Assembly (NCBI GenBank): GCA_045644545.1
Contig: JAZRHC010000009.1
Location: forward strand, 62,001 to 126,000
Source: Scatosoma sp045644545
Lineage (GTDB): Bacteria > Bacillota > Clostridia > Christensenellales > Borkfalkiaceae
Direction of reading: 5' to 3'
Length of the DNA stretch: 64,000 nt
Below, piece by piece: positions 17,139 through 25,228 of this stretch. The translations under genes and the position numbers were made by a program. Under the pieces are notes generated by a model that made no database searches, was not told the DNA's origin, and saw only the letters and a program-made list of their open reading frames with translations. Within the stretch, counting starts at the first letter, position 1, and each line of letters begins with the position of its first letter.

Positions 17139-18266
17139 ATGGAATATCTCTTAGAGGGTTTTGAAGCCGTCGCGCAAAACCCTAAAATGATCGCTATGTG
17201 GATTATCGGCGGTATTTTGATCTATCTTGCCATTAAGAAAGATATGGAACCCGCCCTGCTCCTGCCTATGGGATTTGGCGCGATTCTCGTCAATTTGCCC
17301 CTCTCGCCCGTTATTAAAGATAACGGTATTATCAACTCCCTCTTTCAAGTGGGGATCTCGGCGAGCGAGGCAATGCCCTTGCTTCTTTTTATCGGGATCG
17401 GGTGTATGATCGATTTTGGACCGCTGCTTTCCAACCCCAAGCTCTTTATCTTGGGCGGCGCGGCGCAGCTCGGTATCTTTATCACCGTTATCCTCGCCGT
17501 TATGATCGGCTTCCCGCTCGACGCGGCGTCCTCTATCGGTATTATCGGCGCGGCGGACGGACCTACGGCGATTCACGTCGCCAACACTCTGCTCGGCGGC
17601 GGCAATCCCTTTAACTCGCTCGTCGGACCTATCACCGTCGTGGCGTATTCGTATATGGCGCTCGTGCCTATCGTACAGCCCGCCGTTATGAAGCTTTGCA
17701 CGACGAAAAAGGAACGCGTGATCAAGATGAAATACAACGCGAAACAGGTTTCCCGCCTGATGCGTATTTTATTCCCCGTGATCGTTACCATCGTTTCCGG
17801 CTTGATTGCCCCCGAATCCATCTCCCTCGTGGGGATGCTGATGTTCGGTAATTTGCTCCGCGAATGCGGCGTGTTGAAATCGCTTTCCGAAACGGCGCAA
17901 ACGACTTTCTCGAACATTATCACCCTACTTTTGGGCATCACCATTTCCTTCCAAATGCAAGCGGACGCGTTTATTTCGGTAAACACCCTTATCATTATGG
18001 TGCTCGGCTTGTTCGCGTTCGTGTTCGACACGGTGGGCGGCGTTATGTGCGCCAAGCTTATGAACGTGTTCAGTAAAGAAAAAATCAATCCGCTTATCGG
18101 CGCGGCGGGTATTTCCGCGTTCCCTATGGCGGCGCGCGTGGTGGAAAAAGTAGGCGTAAAAGAGGACGCGTCCAACCACTTGCTTATGCACGCGGTCGGC
18201 GCGAACGTATCTGGACAAATCGCTTCCGCGATCGTCGGCGGTTTGATTATCGGTTTGGTATTGTGA
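17139..18266 (+). CDS. Na+-transporting carboxylic acid decarboxylase, beta subunit
   Basis: The 375-residue, very hydrophobic protein has the family motifs IGIGCMIDFGPLLSNP, GIIGAADGPTAI (the conserved Asp of the sodium path) and, near the end, AAGISAFPMAARVV and MHAVGANVSGQIASA. The beta subunit decarboxylates the biotin-bound carboxyl group and exports Na+ (oxaloacetate, methylmalonyl-CoA or glutaconyl-CoA decarboxylases). The substrate cannot be told because the carboxyltransferase alpha subunit and biotin carrier are not in the window. A small gamma-like subunit follows 13 bases later. Confidence 0.94.
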   Translation: MEYLLEGFEAVAQNPKMIAMWIIGGILIYLAIKKDMEPALLLPMGFGAILVNLPLSPVIKDNGIINSLFQVGISASEAMPLLLFIGIGCMIDFGPLLSNPKLFILGGAAQLGIFITVILAVMIGFPLDAASSIGIIGAADGPTAIHVANTLLGGGNPFNSLVGPITVVAYSYMALVPIVQPAVMKLCTTKKERVIKMKYNAKQVSRLMRILFPVIVTIVSGLIAPESISLVGMLMFGNLLRECGVLKSLSETAQTTFSNIITLLLGITISFQMQADAFISVNTLIIMVLGLFAFVFDTVGGVMCAKLMNVFSKEKINPLIGAAGISAFPMAARVVEKVGVKEDASNHLLMHAVGANVSGQIASAIVGGLIIGLVL

Positions 18267-18279
18267 GGAGGGAAAAATT

Positions 18280-18507
18280 ATGTTGAATACGATACTTGCA
18301 ATTTTTGAAGGGCTTACCCCTATGAACGGCGAAAACCTCGTCGCCGCGCTGAATATTTTGTGGAAAGGCTTGCTTGCGATTTTTATCGTTATCGCTTTGA
18401 TTATCATCGCGGTGAAAATCACTTCGCTCGCGATCGCGAAAAGCGCGGAAATAAAAGAACGCGCGCAAACGGCGAAAACGGACGACGGAAACGAAAAAAC
18501 CGAGTGA
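18280..18507 (+). CDS. small gamma-like (OadG) subunit of the Na+ decarboxylase
   Basis: The 75-residue protein has one membrane helix (about residues 28-50, WKGLLAIFIVIALIIIAV) and a charged C-terminal tail, the shape of OadG-type gamma subunits that anchor the complex. It follows the beta subunit with a GAGGAGG ribosome site. The sequence is short and poorly conserved, so the call rests mostly on context. Confidence 0.7.
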   Translation: MLNTILAIFEGLTPMNGENLVAALNILWKGLLAIFIVIALIIIAVKITSLAIAKSAEIKERAQTAKTDDGNEKTE

Positions 18508-18528
18508 TTTTAAAAATTTTTTCCATAG

Positions 18529-18566
18529 AAAAATACTCCCCGACCGATCGGTTGGGGAGTATTTTT
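18529..18566. terminator. bidirectional terminator between convergent genes
   Basis: AAAAATACTCCCC (18529-18541) pairs perfectly with GGGGAGTATTTTT (18554-18566), giving A- and T-tracts for both strands. Its end overlaps the stop codon of the flavoprotein gene. Confidence 0.9.
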
Positions 18567-19183
18567 CAGCGAATGAAATTCGTGAAGATCTTCTTTTCCG
18601 TTTTCAGCTCGACACCCTTTTCTTTGCCCGCTTGAATGCATTTCAAAACCCACGCCATATTGTTGCCCAAAACGCGCATCGTTTGAAGCCCTTCGATATC
18701 CTGCGCCGCTTCTTCCGCGGCGTTGCCGTGAATCTCGTTCCAATAATTCGAACCGACCACGAGCATATTATTGATCGTGAAATATTTATTGATCACGTCG
18801 AAGGTCGTGCTCGCGCCTGCGCGCCGACAACTCACCACCGCCGCCGCGGGTTTATACGCAAGCGCTCTCCCGCCGCTATAAAACACTCGGTCCATAAACG
18901 ACACGAGCGCGCCCGCCGCCGAAGCGTAGTATACGGGCGAGCCGAACACGAAGCCGTCGAACTCGGCGGCTTTTTGAACGAACTCGTTCACGCCGTCGTC
19001 GATCACGCATTTTTTAAGCTTTTTACACGCCCAACAGCCCTTGCAACCGCTCGTTTGGTTTTGTCCAATCCAATAAATTTCCGTTTCAATCCCGTTTGCG
19101 TTCAAGGCGTTTGCCGTTTCTTGAAGCGCCGTGTAGGTACAGCCGTGCTCGTGTTGACTGCCGTTGACTAACAATACTTTCAT
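18566..19183 (-). CDS. flavodoxin-family NAD(P)H-dependent FMN reductase / iron-sulfur flavoprotein-like
   Basis: The 205-residue protein has the flavodoxin-like start MKVLLVNGSQHEHGCTYTAL (FMN phosphate loop), a Cys cluster CKGCWACKKLKKC at about residues 47-59, and GFVFGSPVYYASAAGAL for FMN binding. Such proteins move electrons from NAD(P)H or ferredoxin to quinones or other acceptors in anaerobes. It has its own TTGAAA-N17-TATAAT promoter. The exact substrate is not predictable. Confidence 0.88.
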   Translation of the reverse strand: MKVLLVNGSQHEHGCTYTALQETANALNANGIETEIYWIGQNQTSGCKGCWACKKLKKCVIDDGVNEFVQKAAEFDGFVFGSPVYYASAAGALVSFMDRVFYSGGRALAYKPAAAVVSCRRAGASTTFDVINKYFTINNMLVVGSNYWNEIHGNAAEEAAQDIEGLQTMRVLGNNMAWVLKCIQAGKEKGVELKTEKKIFTNFIR

Positions 19184-19215
19184 TTTTTATCCTTCTCCTT
19201 CACTTGCTTTTTTGT

Positions 19216-19244
19216 ATTATAGCATATATTTTTTATTTTTTCAA
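19216..19244 (-). promoter_or_regulatory. promoter of the flavoprotein gene
   Basis: Minus-strand TTGAAA (19239-19244), 17 bases, TATAAT (19216-19221), then AAGGAG before the ATG. Confidence 0.8.
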
Positions 19245-19259
19245 GGGTTTTAAGGAAAT

Positions 19260-20297
19260 TTATTCCAAAAGGGACAGGCATTGTTTAAACGCCGTGGGCA
19301 AGGATACTTGCGTTTGGATTTCTTCGAGCGTACGGCTTTCGAACGGCGTGCCTTCCGCTTCCACGAGGATACAATCCATTTCCCACTTGATATGCGTGAA
19401 AATATGCGCGTAAGCTTTGCGCTTTACGATCTTGAACGCGCCCACGCCCCAGTCGTTTAGGAGCTTTTCGGGCGTTTTATCGATTGCGGGCTCGGAGGGA
19501 AACTCCGTCATTCCCTTTAAAACGCCTTCTTTGCGCTTGCGAAGGGAAATTCCCCCTTTCGTTTTAATCAAAAACACGAAGCGTTTTTCCGTTTTTTTCG
19601 CTTTCTTTTCAGGCAATACGGGATAGTCGTTTTGCGTGCCGTGCGCGTTGGCGCGGCAAATCCCTTTGAGCGGACAAACCCTGCAATCGGGGGATTGCGG
19701 CTTGCAAATAAGCGCGCCGAGCTCCATTAAGCTTTGCGTGAACGCCGAACAAGCCTCCCCTTCTTCGGGATAAACTGATAGTAATTTTTCTTCTAAATAT
19801 TTACGGTACGCAGGGTCGGAAATGACGGTGGGGTTTTGGGAAAGGCGAGAGGCGACCCTGAAAACGTTGCCGTCCACGGCGGGAGCGCGAAGCCCGAACG
19901 CAATCGAACGGATCGCGCCGACCGTGTACGCCCCGATCCCCGACAAACTTAAAAGAGATTTTTCGTCGGAAGGAAATTCACCGCCGAAGCGTTCCACGAT
20001 CTCCTTCGCCGCCTTTTGCATATTGCGAACGCGGCTATAATAGCCCAAGCCCTCCCAAAGCTTTAATAGCTTTTCCTCCTCGCAAGCCGCTAAGTCTTGC
20101 AACGTCGGCAATTCGCGCATAAAGCGAGCGTAGTATTCCTTCACCGCTTCCACACGCGTTTGTTGGAGCATAATCTCAGAAACCCACACCCGATACGGAG
20201 TCGGATTTACCCGCCATTCAAGGTCGCGCTTGTTCGCGTGATACCACGCAAGCAAGGGGGCAGGTACGCGTTGAAAATCAAAATCCGTCGTTTGCAT
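19260..20297 (-). CDS. mutY: A/G-specific adenine glycosylase
   Basis: The 345-residue protein has the DNA-binding start WYHANKRDLEWR, the catalytic segment SEIMLQQTRVE, the helix-hairpin-helix LSGIGAYTVGAI, the catalytic Asp in PAVDGNVFRV, the 4Fe-4S cluster CxxxxxxCxxCxxxxxC (CKPQSPDCRVCPLKGIC) and a C-terminal NUDIX-like domain (about 220-345). MutY removes adenine paired with 8-oxoguanine. It starts one base after the stop of the preceding gene. Confidence 0.96.
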   Translation of the reverse strand: MQTTDFDFQRVPAPLLAWYHANKRDLEWRVNPTPYRVWVSEIMLQQTRVEAVKEYYARFMRELPTLQDLAACEEEKLLKLWEGLGYYSRVRNMQKAAKEIVERFGGEFPSDEKSLLSLSGIGAYTVGAIRSIAFGLRAPAVDGNVFRVASRLSQNPTVISDPAYRKYLEEKLLSVYPEEGEACSAFTQSLMELGALICKPQSPDCRVCPLKGICRANAHGTQNDYPVLPEKKAKKTEKRFVFLIKTKGGISLRKRKEGVLKGMTEFPSEPAIDKTPEKLLNDWGVGAFKIVKRKAYAHIFTHIKWEMDCILVEAEGTPFESRTLEEIQTQVSLPTAFKQCLSLLE

Positions 20298-20298
20298 T

Positions 20299-21033
20299 TC
20301 AGTCTTCCGCTCCGCTATAAGCGGCGACGAGTTCCTCCACCGACGGTTCGCAAGGATAATCGAGCGAGGTGGGCAAAGAAAGCGAGGAATCCTCTTTCAC
20401 GAACGTTACGTCCGTCTTGTCCTCGCCGTCCGCCGTGACGAGGCAGTTGCCGATCCCGACGAACGCGCCGGGATAACCGCTGAAAATACTTTGCAAAAGG
20501 TCCACGCCCGTGATTATCTCTACGCCCGTACCGAGCGTTTTTTCCAAGAACGGCTTATAGCAATCCAACAGCCCGTTTTCGTCTTTTACAAGCTTTTCCA
20601 GCCCGTCGAGAACGACGAACAGGCGAGGGTATTTTTGAATTCCGTTTTCCTTGCGCATACGCACGAGCTCGTCGAGGATCAAAAGCGCGGAATCGAGATC
20701 CGCCTGCGAGCGGATATACGGCGCGGTGATATCGGCGGTTTGCAAAGTCAATAAGTCCGAATACGCGAAATCGGGCGAGAGCAAAAGTACGCAAAGCTCG
20801 TTTTTTTCATAAACGCGAACGAGCGTTAACAAAAGCCTTTTGATAAATTCGGTGCGCTTTAAACCCGTCACGCAAAGGTGGTTGGCTCTGCCGTTTTTCG
20901 AATCCGTGCGCGCGAGCACGATCTCCCCCGCCTCGTCCACGCCGAGCGGAAGCCCCGCGCGAAGCCTTTCAAAGCGCGCCCCATCGTCCATTTTTATATT
21001 TGATAAAGCTGAAATAAATTCTTCCGTTTTCAT
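20299..21033 (-). CDS. degenerate FtsK/SpoIIIE-like ATPase domain protein
   Basis: The ATG at 21033 follows GGAAGG. The 244-residue protein has RAGLPLGVDEAGEIVLA, resembling the loop before the FtsK P-loop, then HLCVTGLKRTEFIKRLL where FtsK has HLLIAGxTGxGKS, and LFVVLDGLEKLV where FtsK has the Walker B with Asp-Glu. Glycine and lysine of Walker A are lost, so it is probably not an active ATPase. No signal or membrane helix is seen. It is cotranscribed with mutY. Homology is inferred from pattern only. Confidence 0.5.
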   Translation of the reverse strand: MKTEEFISALSNIKMDDGARFERLRAGLPLGVDEAGEIVLARTDSKNGRANHLCVTGLKRTEFIKRLLLTLVRVYEKNELCVLLLSPDFAYSDLLTLQTADITAPYIRSQADLDSALLILDELVRMRKENGIQKYPRLFVVLDGLEKLVKDENGLLDCYKPFLEKTLGTGVEIITGVDLLQSIFSGYPGAFVGIGNCLVTADGEDKTDVTFVKEDSSLSLPTSLDYPCEPSVEELVAAYSGAED

Positions 21034-21067
21034 ACCGTCCTTCCCCGTCGTTTTTCTATTTTCTTTT

Positions 21068-21096
21068 ATTATATACGATTGCGCGCGGTTTGTCAA
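21068..21096 (-). promoter_or_regulatory. promoter of the FtsK-like/mutY operon
   Basis: Minus-strand TTGACA (21091-21096), 17 bases, TATAAT (21068-21073). Confidence 0.85.
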
Positions 21097-21103
21097 GCTT
21101 ATG

Positions 21104-21138
21104 AGAAAAACGCGCTCGGTTTTTCCGCGCGCGTTTTT
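21104..21138 (-). terminator. terminator of the HtrA-like gene
   Basis: AACGCGC and GCGCGTT bracket a 13-base loop and are followed on the minus strand by TTTTCTC, 14 bases after the stop codon. Confidence 0.7.
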
Positions 21139-21151
21139 GAGAAACTTTACG

Positions 21152-22642
21152 TTATTCGTAAATATCGAAGTAATCTTCTTTGTCGAACTTGATCTCTACC
21201 GTCTTTTCCACGCCGCCGCGATCGACGGTCATTTTCGCAACGTAGTTCAGCCTTGCGTTCAAAAGCAGATCGCCCACCTGATGCAAACGGGTAATCGAAA
21301 GCGTTTTAATCTCCGCGCCCTCGTCGTCGAGCAAGGTAATCGATTTCAAAACGTCGCCCTTTTGAAGCTTGCCGTACGCCGCCGCACTCGACTTTAAATC
21401 TTCCGCCACCGCGCATTTTTGCGTGATCACGAGCTTGCCGTTGGCGTTGATTTCCGCTTTGGATTCCACCGTCTGCACGGAAATGCCGAGCATCGCGCGC
21501 TTCACGATACCGCCTTCGGCGCGATGGTCAAGCGCGTTGTTCATCACCGCGATTGCGTTGTTGATCGGCAGGGCGTAGCCCATATTTTCCACGTCCTCTT
21601 CCACGTTTTTCGCGTTCACGATCCCGATGAGTCTGCCGCTCGCGTCGAACATCGCGCCGCCCGAATTGCCGTGGTTAACCGCCGCGCTCGTGCGCATAAC
21701 GCGGTATTCCACCGGCGAGCCGTCGCCCGAAGTCGAGTCCATCGTGATATATTCCGATTCCACCGAAAGCACGCCGTCGGTGATAGATAAGCCGTCCCCT
21801 TCCGCGTTCCCGATCACGAACACGTTTTCGCCCGCCGTGCAGGCATCCGAATCGCCGACCGTCGCTTCTTCAAGCGCGCTGTTTTTCAAAATTTCGCTCC
21901 CTTGCACTTCTAAAACGGCGATATCGTAGTCCATCGCGCCGCCCACGAAGGTGGCTTTAATGCCGTAGCTTTCGTCTTTCATCGTCGTGGAATCGTAGCC
22001 GATCAAACTGCCGTAGGGATACAAATAAATGGCAGACGAGATGCCGTCCGTTTCGCCGCTGTCCGCCTCGTATACGACGTGATAGTTGGTGATGATCGTC
22101 GCGTTGCCGTTTTCTTTATCGAGGTCGATCACGACCCCGCTCCCTGCGGAGGTGGTAGGCGAGGCAGCTTGCGGAATGCCGTGTGTGGTACGGTCGGCGG
22201 CTTTAAACCCGCAATAGATCCCGACTACCGACATCATATTATGCGCGAGGCGCTCGGTGTCGTTGACGGGCTGGATATCCCCGTTAAAAAACTGTTCTAA
22301 AAATTCAATATAACTGCCCTCGAACAAATCGTTCTCGATCGCGGACTGATACGCCGCGTACGGGTCGATATCCTCCGCGTCCTTGCCGTTCGAGCCATTG
22401 AGGCTTTGCAACCATTCCGTTTCCGTGCCCGTAAAGCCGTTTTCAACGGCGATTTGGTAGGCGGATTTCCCGTTCGAAAGGGTGGCAAGCCATTGCGCTT
22501 CCGTGCCTTCAAAGCCGTTTTCAACCGCGATTTCATAAGCCGATTTGCTTTGCACGCCGCCCGTCAGATCGCAAGAAGCGAATCCCAAAGCCAAGCAGGA
22601 CGCACAGGCGATCGCCAGTAGTCTTTTGGTAATTTTTTTCAT
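21152..22642 (-). CDS. HtrA/DegP-like serine protease, lipoprotein
   Basis: Start at 22642 (GGAG about 12 bases upstream) gives a lipoprotein signal ending GFASC. After the anchor come two to three copies of a unit AYxIAVENGFxGTExxWL (about residues 30-110), then a trypsin-like domain with the catalytic His in NYHVV, Asp in DYDIAVL and Ser in NHGNSGGAM, and a C-terminal PDZ-like region (GDVLKSITLLDDEG...). HtrA proteases degrade or refold damaged exported proteins. The 496-residue protein differs from the usual HtrA by lipid anchoring instead of a membrane helix and by the N-terminal repeats. Confidence 0.88.
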   Translation of the reverse strand: MKKITKRLLAIACASCLALGFASCDLTGGVQSKSAYEIAVENGFEGTEAQWLATLSNGKSAYQIAVENGFTGTETEWLQSLNGSNGKDAEDIDPYAAYQSAIENDLFEGSYIEFLEQFFNGDIQPVNDTERLAHNMMSVVGIYCGFKAADRTTHGIPQAASPTTSAGSGVVIDLDKENGNATIITNYHVVYEADSGETDGISSAIYLYPYGSLIGYDSTTMKDESYGIKATFVGGAMDYDIAVLEVQGSEILKNSALEEATVGDSDACTAGENVFVIGNAEGDGLSITDGVLSVESEYITMDSTSGDGSPVEYRVMRTSAAVNHGNSGGAMFDASGRLIGIVNAKNVEEDVENMGYALPINNAIAVMNNALDHRAEGGIVKRAMLGISVQTVESKAEINANGKLVITQKCAVAEDLKSSAAAYGKLQKGDVLKSITLLDDEGAEIKTLSITRLHQVGDLLLNARLNYVAKMTVDRGGVEKTVEIKFDKEDYFDIYE

Positions 22643-22770
22643 AATCAGATTTTTCTCCGTAAAGGGCAACGCCCTTATTTATTTAGGTCTATTATACGCC
22701 TGTTTTTCGTTGATTATTTTATCGTTTTTTGAAAAACAGGTGAATTTTTCCTGTTAAGAGGATTGACGGG

Positions 22771-23355
22771 TCAAATTCCTCCGAGCTCGTCGAGCGTTAA
22801 CGAAAAGGAAGGGATAAAATGCTCGAAAAAATATTCCACTTCGGGCAAAGCGCGCGAGTGAAGGTCTTGCTCAATGCTCTTTTTCGCCTTTTCGAATTCG
22901 CCGTTGCCAGAGCGAAGCTCTTCCAAGCATTTCAAATACGCCGAGAGCCTATCCGCGGCTTTCACGAGCTTATATTCCTCGCTCGTTTCGTCCGCGAGCA
23001 CGAAAGGCGAAATTTCCTCTTTCAGCTCTTGGGGGAGCATTTCCACCATTTTTTCGCAAGCGGTTTTTTCGAGCCGTTTATACGCGTCGCGAAGCTCGGG
23101 ATTATAATATTTGATCGGCGTGGGGAGATCCCCCGTCATCACCTCGCCCGTTTCGTGATAGAGCGCAAGGAGCACCGTTTTGCCGATATCCACGCTGCCG
23201 CCGAAGATTTTATTGCGGATCACGGCGAGCGCGTGCGCGAGAAGGGAAACGCTTTGGGAGTGTTCCATAATATTTTCCTCCCGCTCCGAGCGCATCAACT
23301 GCCAGCGCTTGATGTATTTCATTCTGTCGAGGTACGCGTAGAAATCGTAGCGCAT
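22771..23355 (-). CDS. HD-domain 5'-nucleotidase, YfbR-like
   Basis: The 194-residue protein has IKRWQLMRSEREENIMEHS, the His-Asp metal site segments (EHSQSV, LYHETGEVMTGDLPTPIKYYN) and DRLSAYLKCLEE, as in YfbR/YedK-type deoxyribonucleoside 5'-monophosphatases. AAAGGAG precedes the ATG. In the middle the canonical HD is present as HE, as in YfbR. It is divergent from the thiT transcript. Confidence 0.85.
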   Translation of the reverse strand: MRYDFYAYLDRMKYIKRWQLMRSEREENIMEHSQSVSLLAHALAVIRNKIFGGSVDIGKTVLLALYHETGEVMTGDLPTPIKYYNPELRDAYKRLEKTACEKMVEMLPQELKEEISPFVLADETSEEYKLVKAADRLSAYLKCLEELRSGNGEFEKAKKSIEQDLHSRALPEVEYFFEHFIPSFSLTLDELGGI

Positions 23356-23383
23356 TTTTTTTCTCCTTTTCGGCGTTATTTCG

Positions 23384-23412
23384 TTGACAAATCCCGCCGA
23401 TTGTATTATAAT
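23384..23412 (+). promoter_or_regulatory. promoter of the TPP riboswitch/thiT transcript
   Basis: TTGACA (23384-23389), 17 bases, TATAAT (23407-23412). Transcription should begin near 23419, just before the aptamer. Confidence 0.85.
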
Positions 23413-23435
23413 ACTCTTACAAAATTTAATTTATC

Positions 23436-23516
23436 CGTCGTGGGTGCCCTTTCGGGCTGAGATCATACCATTTGAATCGGCAAGGTAATACTTGAGCGAG
23501 AGATTGATAGCGAAAT
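23436..23516 (+). ncRNA. TPP riboswitch (THI element)
   Basis: The segment contains TGGGTGCCC..GGGCTGAGATCATACC, the THI-box signature, then TTGAAxxxGGxAAGGTAATACTTGAGCGAGAGA in place of the second conserved half (written here with gaps). An intrinsic terminator (23544-23579) and the thiamine transporter gene thiT follow, so high thiamine pyrophosphate should stop transcription. The CTGAT part of the second half is diverged. Confidence 0.87.
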
Positions 23517-23543
23517 TTTCGTTTCGGCTTAGGATTTTTTACA

Positions 23544-23579
23544 CCCGCTTTTTGGATTTTTGAAAAAGCGGGGTTTTTA
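23544..23579 (+). terminator. expression-platform terminator of the TPP riboswitch
   Basis: CCCGCTTTTT (23544-23553) pairs with AAAAAGCGGG (23563-23572), followed by GTTTTTAT, about 50 bases before thiT. Confidence 0.9.
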
Positions 23580-23627
23580 TTTCTTTCACCGAAGAAATAC
23601 TGCGCGCGACGGAACAGGAGGTTTTTT

Positions 23628-24329
23628 ATGTTTCTCTATTCCCTTTTATCCGTTAGTGAAAAAACTACGGAAATCATCAAATGGATCTCCGTCGGCGCGG
23701 TGATCTTACTGCTTGCGGTAATTGCATTTATCGGCGGAAACAACGCGAAAAAGCATGACTCAAAAAAGCTTGCGTTTGCAGGCATTTGCATTTCCGTTTC
23801 GTTCACGCTTTCCGTGATTAAATTCAAGATCTTCGCAAGCGGCGGCTCGATCACGATCGCTTCGTTCGTGCCCGTGCTCGTTTTTGCTTATTGCTACGGG
23901 CTTGCCGACGGTTTGCTCGTGGGGCTTATACACGGCTTGCTGAATTTTATCGAAAGCCCGTATATCCTCACGCCCGCAACCTTTTTCCTCGATTATCTCT
24001 TGCCCTTTGCAAGCATCGGCGTGATGGGACTTTTTAGACGTATGCCGCGCAAGGAAAAAGCCGTTTCTCCGCTCGTGCTCGGCGCGGTTTGCGCTTTTCT
24101 TTTGCGGTTTATCTTCCACCTTTTATCAGGCGTTATTTTCTTTAACGCAGGATATGTGGCGGATTTGCCCGTTTGGTCGCTCGAAAACGCTTTCCTCTAT
24201 TCGTTTATCTATCAATGTATGTACGTGCCGTTCGACGCTGCGATCGCGATCGGCGTGCTCGTTGCGCTGACGAAAACGGGCGTTTTAGACTCCCTTTTAA
24301 AGCAAATGAAGCCAAAAGCAGAAAACTAA
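23628..24329 (+). CDS. thiT: thiamine ECF transporter substrate-binding subunit ThiT
   Basis: The 233-residue membrane protein has the ThiT/YuaJ segments YGLADGLLVGLIHGLLNFIE and PATFFLDYLLPFASIG, and about six helices, with an extra N-terminal helix (about residues 15-37) before the usual start. ThiT binds thiamine and works with a shared EcfAAT module encoded elsewhere. AGGAGG precedes the ATG. TPP riboswitch control fits the substrate. Its stop codon overlaps that of rimM on the other strand. Confidence 0.92.
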   Translation: MFLYSLLSVSEKTTEIIKWISVGAVILLLAVIAFIGGNNAKKHDSKKLAFAGICISVSFTLSVIKFKIFASGGSITIASFVPVLVFAYCYGLADGLLVGLIHGLLNFIESPYILTPATFFLDYLLPFASIGVMGLFRRMPRKEKAVSPLVLGAVCAFLLRFIFHLLSGVIFFNAGYVADLPVWSLENAFLYSFIYQCMYVPFDAAIAIGVLVALTKTGVLDSLLKQMKPKAEN

Positions 24330-24826
24330 TCGACGGAGATCTGATCGAAAACGGCTTTGTCCACGATCAGCTTTTTGTTCGGGATATCCACCTTTTTTAC
24401 GACTCCGTTCACGGCAGGGAAGAGAATCTTCTTCCCTGCTTTTTCTATCGTGTAGATATCCGAAGAAAGGCTCGTGATCTCGACGAGCGTGCCGAGCGAC
24501 TCCCCTTCCTCCGTTTCGCAGGAAAGTCCGATCATATCCACGATATAATACGTGCCTTCGTCGAGCTCGGGCGCGTCCTCTCTGTCGCCCTCGATCTTTT
24601 TGCCGCGGAAAAGCTCCGCCGCGTTCCGATCGGGAATACCGCGAAGCCCTAAATACGCCGCGCCCTTGCCGTCGGCGCGGAAAGATAAGATCTTATAAGG
24701 CTGATCGTCGATATACACCGTTTTGAACTCTTTGACGTTTTCGGGAAAATCGGTGTAGGTTTTGATTTTGAGTTCGCCGCGGATTCCCTGCGGCTTTAAC
24801 ACCTCGCCGATAACGAGTCTTTCCAT
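24326..24826 (-). CDS. rimM: 16S rRNA processing protein RimM
   Basis: The ATG at 24826 is preferred over an upstream GTG that overlaps the GAGGAG site. The 166-residue protein has MERLVIGEVLKPQGIRGELK and the PRC-barrel segment TYYIVDMIGLSCET..GESLGTL, ending KKVDIPNKKLIV. RimM binds S19 and helps 30S assembly. It is the last gene of the ylxM-ffh-rpsP-khpA-rimM series; trmD does not follow, because thiT lies convergently here. Confidence 0.95.
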   Translation of the reverse strand: MERLVIGEVLKPQGIRGELKIKTYTDFPENVKEFKTVYIDDQPYKILSFRADGKGAAYLGLRGIPDRNAAELFRGKKIEGDREDAPELDEGTYYIVDMIGLSCETEEGESLGTLVEITSLSSDIYTIEKAGKKILFPAVNGVVKKVDIPNKKLIVDKAVFDQISVD

Positions 24827-24855
24827 AAGCTTACTCCTCACTTTCTTTTAAGCGC

Positions 24856-24882
24856 AAAAAGGCTTTCTTTCGAAAGCCTTTT
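24856..24882 (-). terminator. hairpin with T-run between khpA and rimM
   Basis: AAGGCTTT and AAAGCCTT form an 8-base stem, followed on the minus strand by TTTTTGCGC. It lies inside the operon and probably gives partial termination, lowering rimM relative to khpA. Confidence 0.6.
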
Positions 24883-24899
24883 CAAACGGTCTACGCGAA

Positions 24900-25175
24900 T
24901 TATTCGGCTTCCGTTTCTCCGTCGCAATCAACGGCGTTTCCGTCCTTTTCACGGATTTCGACGACGTATCTTTTGCTGTTTTTCGGGGTCGCCGCGCGAA
25001 CGATGGTTCTCATCGCCTTTGCGATTTTGCCCTGCTTGCCGATGACTTTGCCCATATCCGAAGAAGGAAGGGTGATCACGACTTCGATTACGCGTTCTTT
25101 TTCCGTTTCCGTGTATTCGACGTTTTCCTTATCCTCTGCGAACTGGTTCACGATGTATTTGATTAAATCCAACAT
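24900..25175 (-). CDS. khpA: KH-domain RNA-binding protein KhpA (YlqC-like)
   Basis: The 91-residue protein is a single KH domain with the GKVIGKQGKIAKAMR loop (GxxG about residues 46-49), the usual shape of KhpA. KhpA with KhpB binds many RNAs and affects cell-shape regulation in Firmicutes. Here it sits between rpsP and rimM, its conserved place. The C-terminal 20 residues are acidic. Confidence 0.93.
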   Translation of the reverse strand: MLDLIKYIVNQFAEDKENVEYTETEKERVIEVVITLPSSDMGKVIGKQGKIAKAMRTIVRAATPKNSKRYVVEIREKDGNAVDCDGETEAE

Positions 25176-25228
25176 ACTCTTTTTCTCCGAATTTTTTTCT
25201 TTTTATGCAAAACGCAAAATAAGAAAAA

